A stretch of DNA of 64,000 nt from Motiliproteus sp036961355 (GCA_036961355.1 JBALVL010000025.1:1-64000); one strand, 5' to 3'. Shown: positions 53,521 through 63,947, counted from the stretch's first letter. The notes: generated by a model from the sequence alone, not told the origin. Numbers and translations: made by a program.

Positions 53521-54741
53521 CTAGACGGTGATGCCGTCAATCTCAGCTACCGTGTGAATATCTTTATCGCCTCGACCCGACAGGTTGACCAGTAGAATTT
53601 GGTCTTTATCCATGGTCGGTGCCATCTTCATCGCCTGGGCGATCGCGTGGCTCGATTCCAGCGCCGGCATGATTCCTTCAATCTGGGTAAGGGCACGGAA
53701 CGCATCGAGTGCCTCATCGTCATTTATAGCGACGTACTCAGCACGGCCGGTATCTTTCAACCAAGCGTGTTCAGGGCCAACACCCGGATAATCCAAACCC
53801 GCCGATACAGAGTGGGTTCCGATAATCTGACCGGCATCGTCTTCCATCAGGTAGGTACGGTTACCGTGCAAGACACCTGGGCGGCCATCGCATAACGGCG
53901 CCGCGTGCTGACCGGTCTCCAGACCATATCCGCCCGCCTCTACACCGATCATTCTGACGTCGGTGTCGGGGATAAAAGGATGGAACAGGCCGATAGCGTT
54001 TGAACCGCCACCAACACAAGCGATCAGCGCATCAGGCATTTTACCGGTTTGCTCCAGACACTGGGCACGAGCTTCTCGGCCGATCACACACTGAAAATCA
54101 CGAACCATCTTCGGATAAGGGTGTGGGCCGGCAGCAGTACCAATGATGTAAAAGGTGTTATCAACATTGGTAACCCAGTCACGCATCGCCTCATTCAGCG
54201 CATCTTTGAGAGTTTTGGTGCCCGATTCGACAGGGACCACAGTGGCTCCGAGCAGTTTCATTCGGTAGACATTCAGCGCCTGGCGCTTTACATCTTCTGA
54301 GCCCATGTAAACGACGCATTCCAGACCCAAGCGAGCAGCCACCGTGGCCGTTGCTACGCCGTGCTGTCCGGCGCCCGTTTCGGCAATCACACGAGGCTTA
54401 CCCATCGCTTTCGCCAACAAGGCCTGACCGATGGTGTTGTTCACTTTATGGGCACCGGTGTGGTTAAGATCTTCACGTTTAAGATAGATCTGCGCACCGC
54501 CCAGCTCACGGCTCAACCGCTCGGCGTGGTACAACGGTGAAGGACGGCCTACGTAGTGTGCCAGATCCTTATCAAATTCCTGCTTAAATTCAGCTGACTG
54601 CCCCAGAGTTTCATACAAGTGGGTCAGATCATCTAGCGCGCTGATCAGGGTTTCAGATGCAAATCGACCGCCGTACGGTCCAAAATGGCCCAGTTCGTCG
54701 GGCAGTTGCATCAGCGACTGGATATCAATGTCTGTCGGCAC
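53521..54741 (-). CDS. trpB: Tryptophan synthase beta subunit
   Basis: PLP enzyme joining indole and serine to make tryptophan. The PLP Lys is in LNHTGAHKVNNTIGQALLA (~90), with the phosphate-binding CVGGGSNAIGLFHPF (~235) and C-terminal NLSGRGDKD. 406 aa. The start is GTG at 54741 with AGAGG seven bases ahead; it lies 17 bases inside the end of trpF. Confidence 0.97.
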   Translation of the reverse strand: MPTDIDIQSLMQLPDELGHFGPYGGRFASETLISALDDLTHLYETLGQSAEFKQEFDKDLAHYVGRPSPLYHAERLSRELGGAQIYLKREDLNHTGAHKVNNTIGQALLAKAMGKPRVIAETGAGQHGVATATVAARLGLECVVYMGSEDVKRQALNVYRMKLLGATVVPVESGTKTLKDALNEAMRDWVTNVDNTFYIIGTAAGPHPYPKMVRDFQCVIGREARAQCLEQTGKMPDALIACVGGGSNAIGLFHPFIPDTDVRMIGVEAGGYGLETGQHAAPLCDGRPGVLHGNRTYLMEDDAGQIIGTHSVSAGLDYPGVGPEHAWLKDTGRAEYVAINDDEALDAFRALTQIEGIMPALESSHAIAQAMKMAPTMDKDQILLVNLSGRGDKDIHTVAEIDGITV

Positions 54742-55351
54742 GAGCCACCTCTTTAATAAATCGTTTAACTAAATCTAAATCTTTAATGCCCTTGGCACTC
54801 TCTACCCCACCGCTGATATCAACCGACTGCGGTTGCACCTGCGCTATCGCTTGGGCAACATTTGCCTCGGTCAAACCGCCTGCCAGGATAACCGGCAACG
54901 GCAGCGCTCTGTCTATCAATTGCCAGTCAAAAGTTTCGCCTGTACCACCAGGCACACCTGCTTTATAGGCATCAAGCAGTAGCCCCCTGGCATCGTAATA
55001 CGTCTGCGCCAACTGCATCAGGTCGATGCCGGGGCGCACACGCAACGCTTTAATATAGGGTTTTCCAAAACGGCGACAGAACTCAGCCGGCTCATCGCCA
55101 TGAAACTGTAATAGATCGATCGGCACTCGCTGCAGTATCTGCTTAATCTGTTCAGCACTGGCATCAACAAACAACGCAGTCACCGTGATAAACGGCGGTA
55201 ATTCTGCACAAATTTCCTGTGCTTGCAACACAGTCACCGCTCGAGGACTCGGCGGATAAAACACCAAGCCGATACTGTCGGCGCCTGTCTTTGCAACCTC
55301 AACCGCATTTTGAGGCTCTGTCAGACCACAAACCTTTACCCGGGTTCTCAC
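54725..55351 (-). CDS. trpF: Phosphoribosylanthranilate isomerase
   Basis: Tryptophan pathway step between TrpD and TrpC. TIM barrel beginning VKVCGLTEPQNAVEVAKTGADSIGLVFYPPSPR (catalytic Cys near the N-terminus, shown here by its first half), with LLDAYKAGVPGGTGETFDW and LAGGLTEANV. A GTG at 55351 with AGGAG eight bases ahead is clearly the best start (208 aa) over the ATG-like alternatives further up. It overlaps trpB. Confidence 0.94.
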   Translation of the reverse strand: MRTRVKVCGLTEPQNAVEVAKTGADSIGLVFYPPSPRAVTVLQAQEICAELPPFITVTALFVDASAEQIKQILQRVPIDLLQFHGDEPAEFCRRFGKPYIKALRVRPGIDLMQLAQTYYDARGLLLDAYKAGVPGGTGETFDWQLIDRALPLPVILAGGLTEANVAQAIAQVQPQSVDISGGVESAKGIKDLDLVKRFIKEVARADRH

Positions 55352-55477
55352 CGACACCGCTCCTACACTACTATTTCGCTGACGCAACAAAGGCGAAATA
55401 GTATCAGAACCTCTGCTGCATGGTTAGTCGTTGAGGGTTAAAAAGAGGCAGTCATTTACCCGAACTAACCACACAGC

Positions 55478-56317
55478 TCACAGATTGAACTGCGGCAGAA
55501 AGACAGGACCAAGCTCAGAGAGAGGCAATTGATATTCATCCGGATATTTCACATCGACAAAATACAATCCAAACGGTTTTGCGGTGACACCACCCTTGCG
55601 TCGATCCCGGGCATCGAGCACCTGCTTAGCCCACTGAGGCTCGGCCTCACCGGTACCAATTTTCATCAATACACCGGCAAAATTGCGAATCATATGATGC
55701 AGAAAGGCATTAGCCGTCACATCGAGCACAATCAGCTTGCCGATTCTGCGGACCTCTAAACGCCGGACATCCCTTACCGGACTATGCGCCTGACAACCAA
55801 CCGCCCGATATGAGGTGAAATCGTGCTCGCCCACCAACAGATCAGCCGCCAGTTGCATCCGCCGCTCATCCAGGGGCTTGTGTGTCCAGGTCATCTGTCG
55901 GTTCAACAACGCTGGCATCACCGGCGCGTTATAAATCACATAACGATAACGGCGCTCCATTGCTGAGAAACGGGCATGAAAACTGTCTGGCACCTGTTTC
56001 GCCCAAAGGATGTTGATATCGTAGGGTAAGTTGGTATTAGTCCCCAGCACCCAAGAGCGCTCTCGGCGCACCGCCCGAGTTTCAATATGGATAACCTGAT
56101 AACAGCCGTGTACACCGGCATCGGTACGGCCGGCACAGACCAACTTAACTTGTTCATTTGCCACCTTGGACAGCGCGGTTTCAACACAGCCCTGGACAGT
56201 GGCTACATCACCCGGCTGACTCTGCCAACCATGATAAGCGCTACCATCGTATTCAACACACATGGCATAACGAAAAAGAGGCGGCAATGCCGCCTCTTGA
56301 GAAGGTTGCTCGTCCAT
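55478..56317 (-). CDS. truA: tRNA pseudouridine synthase A
   Basis: Makes pseudouridine at positions 38-40 of tRNA. The catalytic Asp lies in CAGRTDAGVHGCYQV (~61), and RYRYVIYN, HDFTSYRAVGCQ and FLHHMIRNFAG are conserved. 279 aa, slightly extended N-terminus. Its ATG is within the fimV stop region (1-base overlap). Confidence 0.96.
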   Translation of the reverse strand: MDEQPSQEAALPPLFRYAMCVEYDGSAYHGWQSQPGDVATVQGCVETALSKVANEQVKLVCAGRTDAGVHGCYQVIHIETRAVRRERSWVLGTNTNLPYDINILWAKQVPDSFHARFSAMERRYRYVIYNAPVMPALLNRQMTWTHKPLDERRMQLAADLLVGEHDFTSYRAVGCQAHSPVRDVRRLEVRRIGKLIVLDVTANAFLHHMIRNFAGVLMKIGTGEAEPQWAKQVLDARDRRKGGVTAKPFGLYFVDVKYPDEYQLPLSELGPVFLPQFNL

Positions 56318-59034
56318 CAGCCCTTCATACTTTCCAATAGCTGAGTCGCTTCGGCAATCTGCTCAGCCGATCCCTCGCTGATCACTTCGTGCAAGATATC
56401 GCGAGCGCCGGCATCATCATCCATATCGATATAGGCACGCGCCAGATCGATTTTAGTACCGACCTCATCGGCTGAATCCAAGTAGTTAACCTCATCGCCT
56501 TCCAACTCAGTTTCCTGCAACGATAAAGCATTATCTTCAGCCCCGAGCATCTGCTCAAGCTCGGCCTCGAGTTCGGAGTCAGCCGCATCATCCAAGCCAT
56601 CGTCCAGAGTCAACGCTGACTTAGGGGCTGCAACCTCAGCACCCGCATTACTATCACTCAACGCTGCAGCCGCAGCACCCGCAGCACCGCCTGCCACTAC
56701 AAAATTGAGCGCATCATCAGCACCATCATCAGCACCATCATCGAGCTCAAACTCAAACGGGCTATCCGTATCGGTGACAACATCATCAACAGCGCCATCA
56801 ACGCTGGCCAGCTCATCATCAAGCTCAAACTCTGACACCATGTCATCAATCGGCGTGGAAACATCCAACTCCTGCCCTGGTAGCGCGTCGACCTCCAAGC
56901 TACCAAGCTCCATCTCTTCACCGCTATCAACCAGCGAGTCAAACTCGACCGAAGCAGATTCAGCAACCACCTCACTTTCGGCCTCGCTTAACAACGCATC
57001 AAACGCATCATCATCGGGGATACCTTCGTCCACTTCATCGAGTTCGACCTGCTTATTACTATCAGGAGATAACAACTCGTCTAGGGTCAGCTCGGGCTCT
57101 TCATCTACTTCGATTTCTATTTCAGATTCACTCTCAGCCAGCAGGTCATCAAGGTCTGAGCCAAAACCATCATCCAACTCATCGCTTAGCGCCTCGGCAT
57201 CTGATCCCTGCACTCCATCAGCACCATCTTCAGACAACAACGTATCTAGGTCTGAGCCAAAATCATCATCAAGCTCGGCAACCGAAGCGTCCTCATCTTC
57301 ATCAAGACCGGTAGACAGGTCGTACTCATCATCATTAAGCAACGAGTTTGAAAACGCTTCCATCTCAGAGTCTTCGGCGATCGGCTCATCAAGTTTGAGA
57401 TCCATATCCAGATCGTTACCCAATGCACTATCGAGCTCTGCATCCGAAATGGTGTCGAACTCATCGTTGTTGTCGGTCGACATATTGAACGGATCATCCA
57501 GATCTTCATCAAAAGTGATGTCATCCAGCTCGGCCGTATCTATCTCTGCAACACCAGTTGCATCCGAAGCAACATTTTCACTCGCCTCGGGCAGAGCTTC
57601 AGCAACAGCCGCGGCAGCCGCAACGGGCGCTACTTCACCGCTACCTGACTGTTCGTTGAGCGTAACAAGGGAGTCATCATCTTGATCTTTCTTGCGTCCC
57701 TTGACAAAAACCATCATTCCGACCAGCAAAGCCAACAACGCGGCTAGTGCACCGCCAATGATCCCCATTGGTAATGACTCCATCAGCGAAGGCTGTGGTG
57801 CCTGCGGGGCAACGGCGGCAGTCTGCTTTTGTGCCAACTGTCCCTGCAACTGTGCTAACTGTTGATCTTTCAGCTCGACCAACCGCGCCATCGACTCCAT
57901 CTGTTCAGACAGACGGTCCAGTCGCTCAAACATCTCGGCGTTATCACGCTCAACCTTATCCAAACCTTCAAGCGTTACTACTAACTGCTCTTCTAACTGC
58001 TCGTTCTTAGCCAGCATCTCGGTGACAACTGGCGAATCGGCTACACTGGTCGCTTCTGGTTGCTCACTGGCAACGGTATCAGGCGCTTTAGCCTCAACAG
58101 ATGCCTGATCCGACTTACTGACTATTCTTAACTGAGCATTGTCGACGGGAGCTGAGTCACTTTTAGCCATCGGCTTTTTAGCGGCATCAAGTTTGGCTCC
58201 ATCTGCTTTAGCGGTTTCCACTTTGCTCGAAGCCGTTTTAGCCGCAGCCGGCGCGCCTTTCCAAGAACTATTCTGGCGTTTAACTTCCTGTACTGAATCG
58301 CTCAGACTGGTGTTAACAATCTGATCCTTACTGGGAATGGTTAATACCGAGCCGGATTTAAGGCGATTGATATTGTTATCAAAAAAGGCGTTGGGGTTTG
58401 CCCGTTGAATTGCCAGCATCATCTGCTGCGGCGAAATACTGGAATCCGGACGGGTTTTTAATGCAATCTGCCACAGAGTATCGTCGTTGCTAACATGATA
58501 CTCCCCTGGACCTGCGACCAAACGGCCGGTACTGGTCGACGACATCGGTTGCTTGGCGACAGCAGACTGAGGCGCAGTGCTCTTGCTTGACTGAGCAACA
58601 GGAGCAACGGGTTGCGCTTGCGGTGCAAGATCATCAGCAGTGAATACAGGGGGGTCCAACAACACAGTATATTCACGAACCAAACGACCACTGGGCCAGT
58701 TCACTTCGATCAAAAAATTTAGAAAAGGCTCACGGATCGGATCATTGGTTGTCAAAATGATTTTTCCGTTACCGCCGCTAATATCTAATTTAAAACGAAT
58801 ATCAGAGAGAATGACGGAAGGTTTTACACCCGCCAGATAAAAGTCATTGGTATCAGCCAGGCTGGTAATAATTTGAGAGGCATTCAGACCCCGAAGCTGC
58901 AGCAGATCGATTTCGGCCTTGAACGGTTGGTTTAATGCCGAACTTACCTGCATCTCCCCCAGCCCAAGAGCACTGGCATGTGTTGCATGTAACGCCCCAA
59001 TGACCGCCAGACTAATCGCGCTTTTACGCAGCAT
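56317..59034 (-). CDS. fimV: FimV/HubP-type polar organiser protein
   Basis: 905 aa. Signal peptide (~1-21), a conserved N-terminal beta domain (LGEMQVSSALNQPFKAEIDLL), a LysM-like peptidoglycan-binding domain (~180-240, YHVSNDDTLWQIALKTRP), a coiled region (~350-400), one membrane segment (~427-450), then a very acidic cytoplasmic region (~460-830) of Asp/Glu/Ser/Leu-rich repeats, ending with the FimV C-terminal TPR-like motif (DSADEVGTKIDLARAYIDMDD). Such proteins organise the cell pole, type IV pili and twitching (family knowledge). The ATG at 59034 is preferred over 59055. Confidence 0.93.
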   Translation of the reverse strand: MLRKSAISLAVIGALHATHASALGLGEMQVSSALNQPFKAEIDLLQLRGLNASQIITSLADTNDFYLAGVKPSVILSDIRFKLDISGGNGKIILTTNDPIREPFLNFLIEVNWPSGRLVREYTVLLDPPVFTADDLAPQAQPVAPVAQSSKSTAPQSAVAKQPMSSTSTGRLVAGPGEYHVSNDDTLWQIALKTRPDSSISPQQMMLAIQRANPNAFFDNNINRLKSGSVLTIPSKDQIVNTSLSDSVQEVKRQNSSWKGAPAAAKTASSKVETAKADGAKLDAAKKPMAKSDSAPVDNAQLRIVSKSDQASVEAKAPDTVASEQPEATSVADSPVVTEMLAKNEQLEEQLVVTLEGLDKVERDNAEMFERLDRLSEQMESMARLVELKDQQLAQLQGQLAQKQTAAVAPQAPQPSLMESLPMGIIGGALAALLALLVGMMVFVKGRKKDQDDDSLVTLNEQSGSGEVAPVAAAAAVAEALPEASENVASDATGVAEIDTAELDDITFDEDLDDPFNMSTDNNDEFDTISDAELDSALGNDLDMDLKLDEPIAEDSEMEAFSNSLLNDDEYDLSTGLDEDEDASVAELDDDFGSDLDTLLSEDGADGVQGSDAEALSDELDDGFGSDLDDLLAESESEIEIEVDEEPELTLDELLSPDSNKQVELDEVDEGIPDDDAFDALLSEAESEVVAESASVEFDSLVDSGEEMELGSLEVDALPGQELDVSTPIDDMVSEFELDDELASVDGAVDDVVTDTDSPFEFELDDGADDGADDALNFVVAGGAAGAAAAALSDSNAGAEVAAPKSALTLDDGLDDAADSELEAELEQMLGAEDNALSLQETELEGDEVNYLDSADEVGTKIDLARAYIDMDDDAGARDILHEVISEGSAEQIAEATQLLESMKG

Positions 59035-59254
59035 ATTTAAAATCCTTTCTTTCATTTCCGCAGCGCATGGCTGCAGATGAGAATAATATAAAGACAGCAG
59101 ATTCCGTCAGCGTCGTCCCTGTATCTCCATCTGACGGACGAAGTGGCACAAAGTATTATTTAAACAGCCTTTTTAATCAACAGATTCACTCCGATGTTGG
59201 TGCTATTGACTGATCTAAATCACCCTATCGCACCAACGCCAGCTTTTTTGGGGC

Positions 59255-59291
59255 AAAAAAAAACAGCCAATAGATTAAATCCATCGGCCGT
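59255..59291 (-). terminator. Intrinsic terminator after asd
   Basis: On the leftward strand, stem ACGGCCGATGGAT pairs with ATCTATTGGCTGT (three G·U pairs) around a three-base loop, then nine T residues. It lies 20 bases after the asd stop and cuts the leuCDB-asd unit off from fimV. Confidence 0.9.
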
Positions 59292-59310
59292 TTCTAATAT
59301 TAAGGCTAAA

Positions 59311-60420
59311 TCAACCTTCCAACAGAATCCGCAGCATTCGGCGTAACGGCTCGGCCGCCCCCCACAGCAACTGGTCTCCCACCGAGAACGCTGATAAGTA
59401 CTGCGGTCCCATATTTAACTTGCGTAACCGTCCAACCGGAACGTTCATGGTTCCTGTTACCGCAGCTGGCGTTAACTCTTTCATGCTTAACTCACGATCA
59501 TTAGGGATCACCTTGACCCAATCGTTATGCGCGGCCAACATCGCCTCAATTTCACTAACGGGGACATCTTTGGTCAACTTGATCGTAAATGCCTGCGAGT
59601 GGCAACGCATTGAACCGATCCGAACACAGGTCCCGTCGATCTGAATAGGATTGCCGTCGCGACCGATAATTTTATTGGTCTCAGCCTGCGCCTTCCACTC
59701 TTCGCGGCTCTGACCGTTTTCAAGCTGAGTATCGATCCAAGGAATCAAGCTGCCAGCCAATGGCACGCCAAAGTTCTCGGTGCTCAACTGATCACTACGG
59801 ATCGCAGCAGCCACATCACGATCAATGTCCAAGATCGCAGCCTTAGGGTCATCCAGCCGGTCAGCGACCGAAGCGTGTACCTGACCCATTTGACGCACCA
59901 ACTCACGCATGTGCTTAGCACCACCACCAGACGCTGCCTGATAAGTCATCGACGACATCCACTCGATCAAGCCCGCTTCAAACAGGCCACCCAATGCCAT
60001 CAGCATCAGACTGACGGTACAGTTACCGCCCACAAAGGTGTTGGTGCCATTGGCCAGCGCTTCGCGGATCGCATTGCCATTAACCGGATCCAGCACAATG
60101 ACACTGTCATCGGTCATCCGCAGAGAAGAGGCGGCATCGATCCAATGGCCTTTCCAGCCCGACTGACGTAAACCGGGGTAGACCACGTTGGTGTAGTCGC
60201 CTCCCTGACAGGAGATAATCGCATCCATTTTCGACAGTTCGGTAATGTCGGTCGCGTCTTTGAGCGTAGCGGTCTCTTTGCCAATAGCCGGAGCTGCCTG
60301 TCCAACCTGGGACGTGGTAAAGAACACAGGCTCGATCAGATCGAAATCCCGCTCTTCCTGCATACGCTGCATCAGTACAGATCCCACCATACCCCGCCAA
60401 CCAACCAAACCTACACGCAT
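59311..60420 (-). CDS. asd: Aspartate-semialdehyde dehydrogenase
   Basis: Reduces aspartyl phosphate to the semialdehyde for Lys, Met, Thr and diaminopimelate. MRVGLVGWRGMVGSVLMQRM is the NADP-binding start; the active-site Cys is in GGNCTVSLMLMALGGL (~133) and the catalytic His near GGAKHMREL region. The frame opens at 60468 with several ATGs; 60420 matches homologue N-termini and has TGAG seven bases ahead, but 60432 is possible. 369 aa. It is leftward after leuB. Confidence 0.93.
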   Translation of the reverse strand: MRVGLVGWRGMVGSVLMQRMQEERDFDLIEPVFFTTSQVGQAAPAIGKETATLKDATDITELSKMDAIISCQGGDYTNVVYPGLRQSGWKGHWIDAASSLRMTDDSVIVLDPVNGNAIREALANGTNTFVGGNCTVSLMLMALGGLFEAGLIEWMSSMTYQAASGGGAKHMRELVRQMGQVHASVADRLDDPKAAILDIDRDVAAAIRSDQLSTENFGVPLAGSLIPWIDTQLENGQSREEWKAQAETNKIIGRDGNPIQIDGTCVRIGSMRCHSQAFTIKLTKDVPVSEIEAMLAAHNDWVKVIPNDRELSMKELTPAAVTGTMNVPVGRLRKLNMGPQYLSAFSVGDQLLWGAAEPLRRMLRILLEG

Positions 60421-60579
60421 CATGATGCTCATTCTCTCTCTATGTACCCCGTTTCCTGACCGGTTCATCCGTTCAGTTCAGCAAGGTACGAGTCATATTA
60501 ACAGGATTACATCACCATCGATGCAACCCATTCTTCCTGTCCAATCAACAGCCGCCAAGCCGGTATCTCGTTGTTCCGT

Positions 60580-61659
60580 TTACAGCGCCTTTAACGCTGC
60601 AACCACAGCATCACCCATTTCACGGGTTGATACTTTTTGCATGCCACCGGAGTGGATATCTGCGGTCCGCAAGCCCTGATCCAGAACTTTACTAACGGCA
60701 GTCTCTATCAGATCGGCAGCATCTGCTTGCGCGAGTGAATAGCGCAGCATCATCGCTGCCGACAAAATAGTAGCTAACGGGTTGGCAATTCCTTGACCCG
60801 CAATATCTGGAGCCGAACCGTGGCATGGTTCATACATACCCTGACCACTTTCATTCATCGACGCCGACGGCAACATACCGATCGAGCCGGTCAACATTGC
60901 GGCCGCATCAGACAGAATATCACCGAACATGTTACCGGTAACTATTACATCGAACTGTTTTGGCGCACGAACCAGCTGCATGGCGGCATTATCGACATAC
61001 ATATGGCTCAACTCGACATCCGGATAGTCCGGTGCCATCTGGTCCAGTATCTCGCGCCACAGCACGGTGACTTCCAGCACATTGGCCTTATCAACAGAGC
61101 AGAGCTTTTTACCACGCTTTTGCGCCGACTCAAATGCCACCTTGGCGATGCGGCGGATCTCTGATTCCTTGTAAACGTAGGTATTGAAACCCTCACGTTC
61201 ACCGTTTTCCAACACCCGTACCCCACGCGGTTGACCGAAATAGATACCACCGGTTAACTCACGAACAATCAGGATATCCAGCCCTGCCACAATTTCTGGT
61301 TTCAACGAAGAGGCATCAGCTAGTTGCGGATACAAAATTGCAGGACGCAGATTACCGAACAAATCAAGCTTCGAACGAATCCCCAACAACCCTTTCTCAG
61401 GACGGATAGCAGTATCCAGCTGGTCCCACTTAGGACCACCGACCGCACCCAGTAAAATCGCATCGCTGGCTTTAGCCTTGGCTAGGGTTTCATCCGGGAA
61501 AGGGACACCGGTGGCATCGATAGCTGCACCACCGAGCAACCCTTCATCCAGCTCGAAATCTAAGCCCAGCTTAGCTTTGACCTCTTCAAGCACCGCAACA
61601 GCTTCGCTAACAATCTCAGGACCGATACCATCACCGGGTAGAATTAAAATCTTGGTCAT
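60580..61659 (-). CDS. leuB: 3-isopropylmalate dehydrogenase
   Basis: Oxidative decarboxylation in leucine synthesis, NAD+ and Mg2+/Mn2+ dependent. LPGDGIGPEIV at the N-terminus, RELTGGIYFGQPRG, the GSAPDIAGQGIANP motif (~275) and YVDNAAMQLV (metal ligands) are visible. 359 aa. Confidence 0.97.
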   Translation of the reverse strand: MTKILILPGDGIGPEIVSEAVAVLEEVKAKLGLDFELDEGLLGGAAIDATGVPFPDETLAKAKASDAILLGAVGGPKWDQLDTAIRPEKGLLGIRSKLDLFGNLRPAILYPQLADASSLKPEIVAGLDILIVRELTGGIYFGQPRGVRVLENGEREGFNTYVYKESEIRRIAKVAFESAQKRGKKLCSVDKANVLEVTVLWREILDQMAPDYPDVELSHMYVDNAAMQLVRAPKQFDVIVTGNMFGDILSDAAAMLTGSIGMLPSASMNESGQGMYEPCHGSAPDIAGQGIANPLATILSAAMMLRYSLAQADAADLIETAVSKVLDQGLRTADIHSGGMQKVSTREMGDAVVAALKAL

Positions 61660-61700
61660 AACAACTCTCTCGCTTCTAACATTTAATCACGTGTACTTGA

Positions 61701-62348
61701 TCAGTCACCGCTACCAAACAACCAGGGAGCCTCTACACTGCGCTTAGCCTCGTAGGCTTTAATTGCGTCGGCCTGCTGCAGCGTCAAACCGATATCGTCC
61801 AGGCCATTTAGCAAACAGTGTTTACGGAACGCGTCAATCTCAAAACTCAACTCTTCGCCATTACCGCGAACAACCACCTGCCGTTCCAAATCAATCGACA
61901 GCCGTGCGCCTTCGTTGGCTTCAATTTCGCTGAATAGCGCATCAACCTGCGCATCAGACAAAATTATTGGCAGCAAACCGTTCTTAAAACAGTTATTAAA
62001 AAAGATATCGGCATAACTCGGTGCGATCACAGCACGAATACCGAAATCCTCCAGCGCCCAAGGTGCATGCTCGCGACTGGAGCCACAACCAAAGTTTTCC
62101 CGAGCCAGCAAAATCGAACAGCCCTGATAACGCGGCTGATTCAAAATAAAGTCCGGATTAAGCGGACGCTGGCTGCTGTCCTGATCCGGTAGCCCTTCAT
62201 CGAGATAGCGCAATTCATCAAACAGGTTGGGCCCAAATCCAGAACGTTTGATCGACTTCAAAAACTGCTTGGGGATGATCATATCGGTATCGATATTGGC
62301 CCGGTCCATCGGCGCCGCAACACCGGTCAGTTGTGTAAATTTATTCAT
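61701..62348 (-). CDS. leuD: 3-isopropylmalate dehydratase small subunit
   Basis: Swivel-domain subunit that forms isopropylmalate isomerase with LeuC. MDRANIDTDMIIPKQFLKSI and LLARENFGCGSSREHAPWAL are diagnostic. 215 aa. It is 39 bases after leuC and 41 before leuB. Confidence 0.97.
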   Translation of the reverse strand: MNKFTQLTGVAAPMDRANIDTDMIIPKQFLKSIKRSGFGPNLFDELRYLDEGLPDQDSSQRPLNPDFILNQPRYQGCSILLARENFGCGSSREHAPWALEDFGIRAVIAPSYADIFFNNCFKNGLLPIILSDAQVDALFSEIEANEGARLSIDLERQVVVRGNGEELSFEIDAFRKHCLLNGLDDIGLTLQQADAIKAYEAKRSVEAPWLFGSGD

Positions 62349-62387
62349 TGTCAGATTCCTATCGGTAGCGCAATCTTCAGCAGCGGT

Positions 62388-63812
62388 TTATGCCATCATC
62401 TCACGAACATCGACGAAGTGACCGGCAACCGCAGCAGCGGCGGCCATCGCCGGACTGACTAGGTGAGTGCGCCCACCAAAGCCCTGACGACCTTCGAAGT
62501 TACGATTTGAAGTCGAGGCACAATGCTCACCCTGACCCAACTTATCGGCGTTCATCGCCAGACACATGGAGCATCCCGGCTCGCGCCATTCCAGCCCGGC
62601 TGCGATAAAGATCTTATCCAGCCCTTCCTGCTCTGCCTGCTGCTTAACCAGCCCAGAGCCCGGCACCACCAACGCCTGTTTCAGGGTAGCTGCAACAGTC
62701 CGACCTTTAACTACGGCAGCTGCCGCTCGTAGGTCTTCGATCCGTGAGTTAGTACACGAACCGATAAAGACCCGGTCAAGCTGAATATCGGTGATCTTCT
62801 GATTGGCGCTGAGCCCCATATAGCGCAACGCCCGCTCAATCCCTTCGCGTTTACCGGTATCAGTTTCAGCGGCAGGGTCGGGAACGCTGGCATCAACCGC
62901 TACCACCATCTCCGGAGACGTGCCCCAGGTCACCTGCGGCTGAATCGCAGCACCATCAAGTACTACTACTTGATCAAACTCAGCATCGCTATCGCTGCTC
63001 AGCTCACGCCAGGCAGAAACAGCCGCATCCCATTGCTCGGCAGTCGGCGCGAAGGGGCGACCTTTGACATAATCGATGGTGACATCATCAACCGCCACCA
63101 AGCCAACACGGGCACCGGCTTCGATCGCCATATTACAGACAGTCATCCGCCCTTCCATCGACAGACTCCGCATCGCTTCGCCGCCAAATTCAATCGCGCA
63201 CCCGTTACCACCGGCCGTACCGATCTTGCCAATGATCGCCAAAACCACATCTTTAGCTGTCACACCCACGCCCAACTGGCCATCAACCCGCACCAACATA
63301 TTGCTCATCTTTTTGGCGATCAGGCACTGTGTTGCCAACACATGTTCAACTTCCGAAGTACCAATGCCGTGCGCCAACGCACCAAACGCGCCATGCGTCG
63401 CGGTATGTGAATCACCACAAACAACGGTCATTCCGGGCAGCGTAGCACCCTGCTCAGGGCCAACCACATGAACAATACCCTGTCGGATATCCTGCATTTT
63501 GAATTCGACAATACCGAACTCGTCACAATTGTCGTCCAGCGTTGTGACCTGAATCTTCGAGACCGGATCTTCGATACCTTCGATACCAATCAAGCGCTCT
63601 TTTTTTGTCGTTGGAACATTGTGATCAGGAGTCGCCAGGTTGGTATCCAGGCGCCACGGCTGACGTTTAGCCAAACGCAGTCCTTCAAATGCCTGCGGCG
63701 AGGTGACTTCGTGCAGTAACTGGCGGTCGATATAGATCAGCGCACTGCCGTCGTCCTGCAGGCTTACCAAATGGTCATCCCAAAGTTTGTCATACAGAGT
63801 CTTACCGGCCAT
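62388..63812 (-). CDS. leuC: 3-isopropylmalate dehydratase large subunit
   Basis: Aconitase-family catalytic subunit with a [4Fe-4S] cluster. VCGDSHTATHGAFGALAHGIG (~130, shown in part), VFIGSCTNSRIEDLR and REPGCSMCLAMNADKL supply the cluster cysteines. The frame runs upstream to 63956, but the ATG at 63812 with a textbook AGGAGG seven bases ahead (MAGKTLYDKLW) is the true start (474 aa). It heads the leuCDB-asd run; its control region reaches the window edge and contains an inverted repeat. Confidence 0.97.
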   Translation of the reverse strand: MAGKTLYDKLWDDHLVSLQDDGSALIYIDRQLLHEVTSPQAFEGLRLAKRQPWRLDTNLATPDHNVPTTKKERLIGIEGIEDPVSKIQVTTLDDNCDEFGIVEFKMQDIRQGIVHVVGPEQGATLPGMTVVCGDSHTATHGAFGALAHGIGTSEVEHVLATQCLIAKKMSNMLVRVDGQLGVGVTAKDVVLAIIGKIGTAGGNGCAIEFGGEAMRSLSMEGRMTVCNMAIEAGARVGLVAVDDVTIDYVKGRPFAPTAEQWDAAVSAWRELSSDSDAEFDQVVVLDGAAIQPQVTWGTSPEMVVAVDASVPDPAAETDTGKREGIERALRYMGLSANQKITDIQLDRVFIGSCTNSRIEDLRAAAAVVKGRTVAATLKQALVVPGSGLVKQQAEQEGLDKIFIAAGLEWREPGCSMCLAMNADKLGQGEHCASTSNRNFEGRQGFGGRTHLVSPAMAAAAAVAGHFVDVREMMA

Positions 63813-63947
63813 ATCTGCCTCCTGTCCCAATAAAGTCATGGGATTGTTTCGATCACCAGCAGTCAGTTCTGCTGATTTTCTGTTTGTTGGTTGGTCCACT
63901 TGCCGACCATGGTAGGGCTGCGTTATAAATAAAACAAATTCATTTTT

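Noticed and set aside
56705..57685. A 326-codon Ser-rich rightward open frame
   Set aside because: It is antisense to the acidic Asp/Glu-rich part of fimV; such low-complexity coding creates long Ser-rich frames on the other strand, and it has no recognisable domain or ribosome-binding site.
63926..63945. A possible leucine leader peptide before leuC (leftward MNLFYL then stop)
   Set aside because: Only two Leu codons in a six-codon frame, and no terminator/antiterminator pair follows; it can arise by chance.
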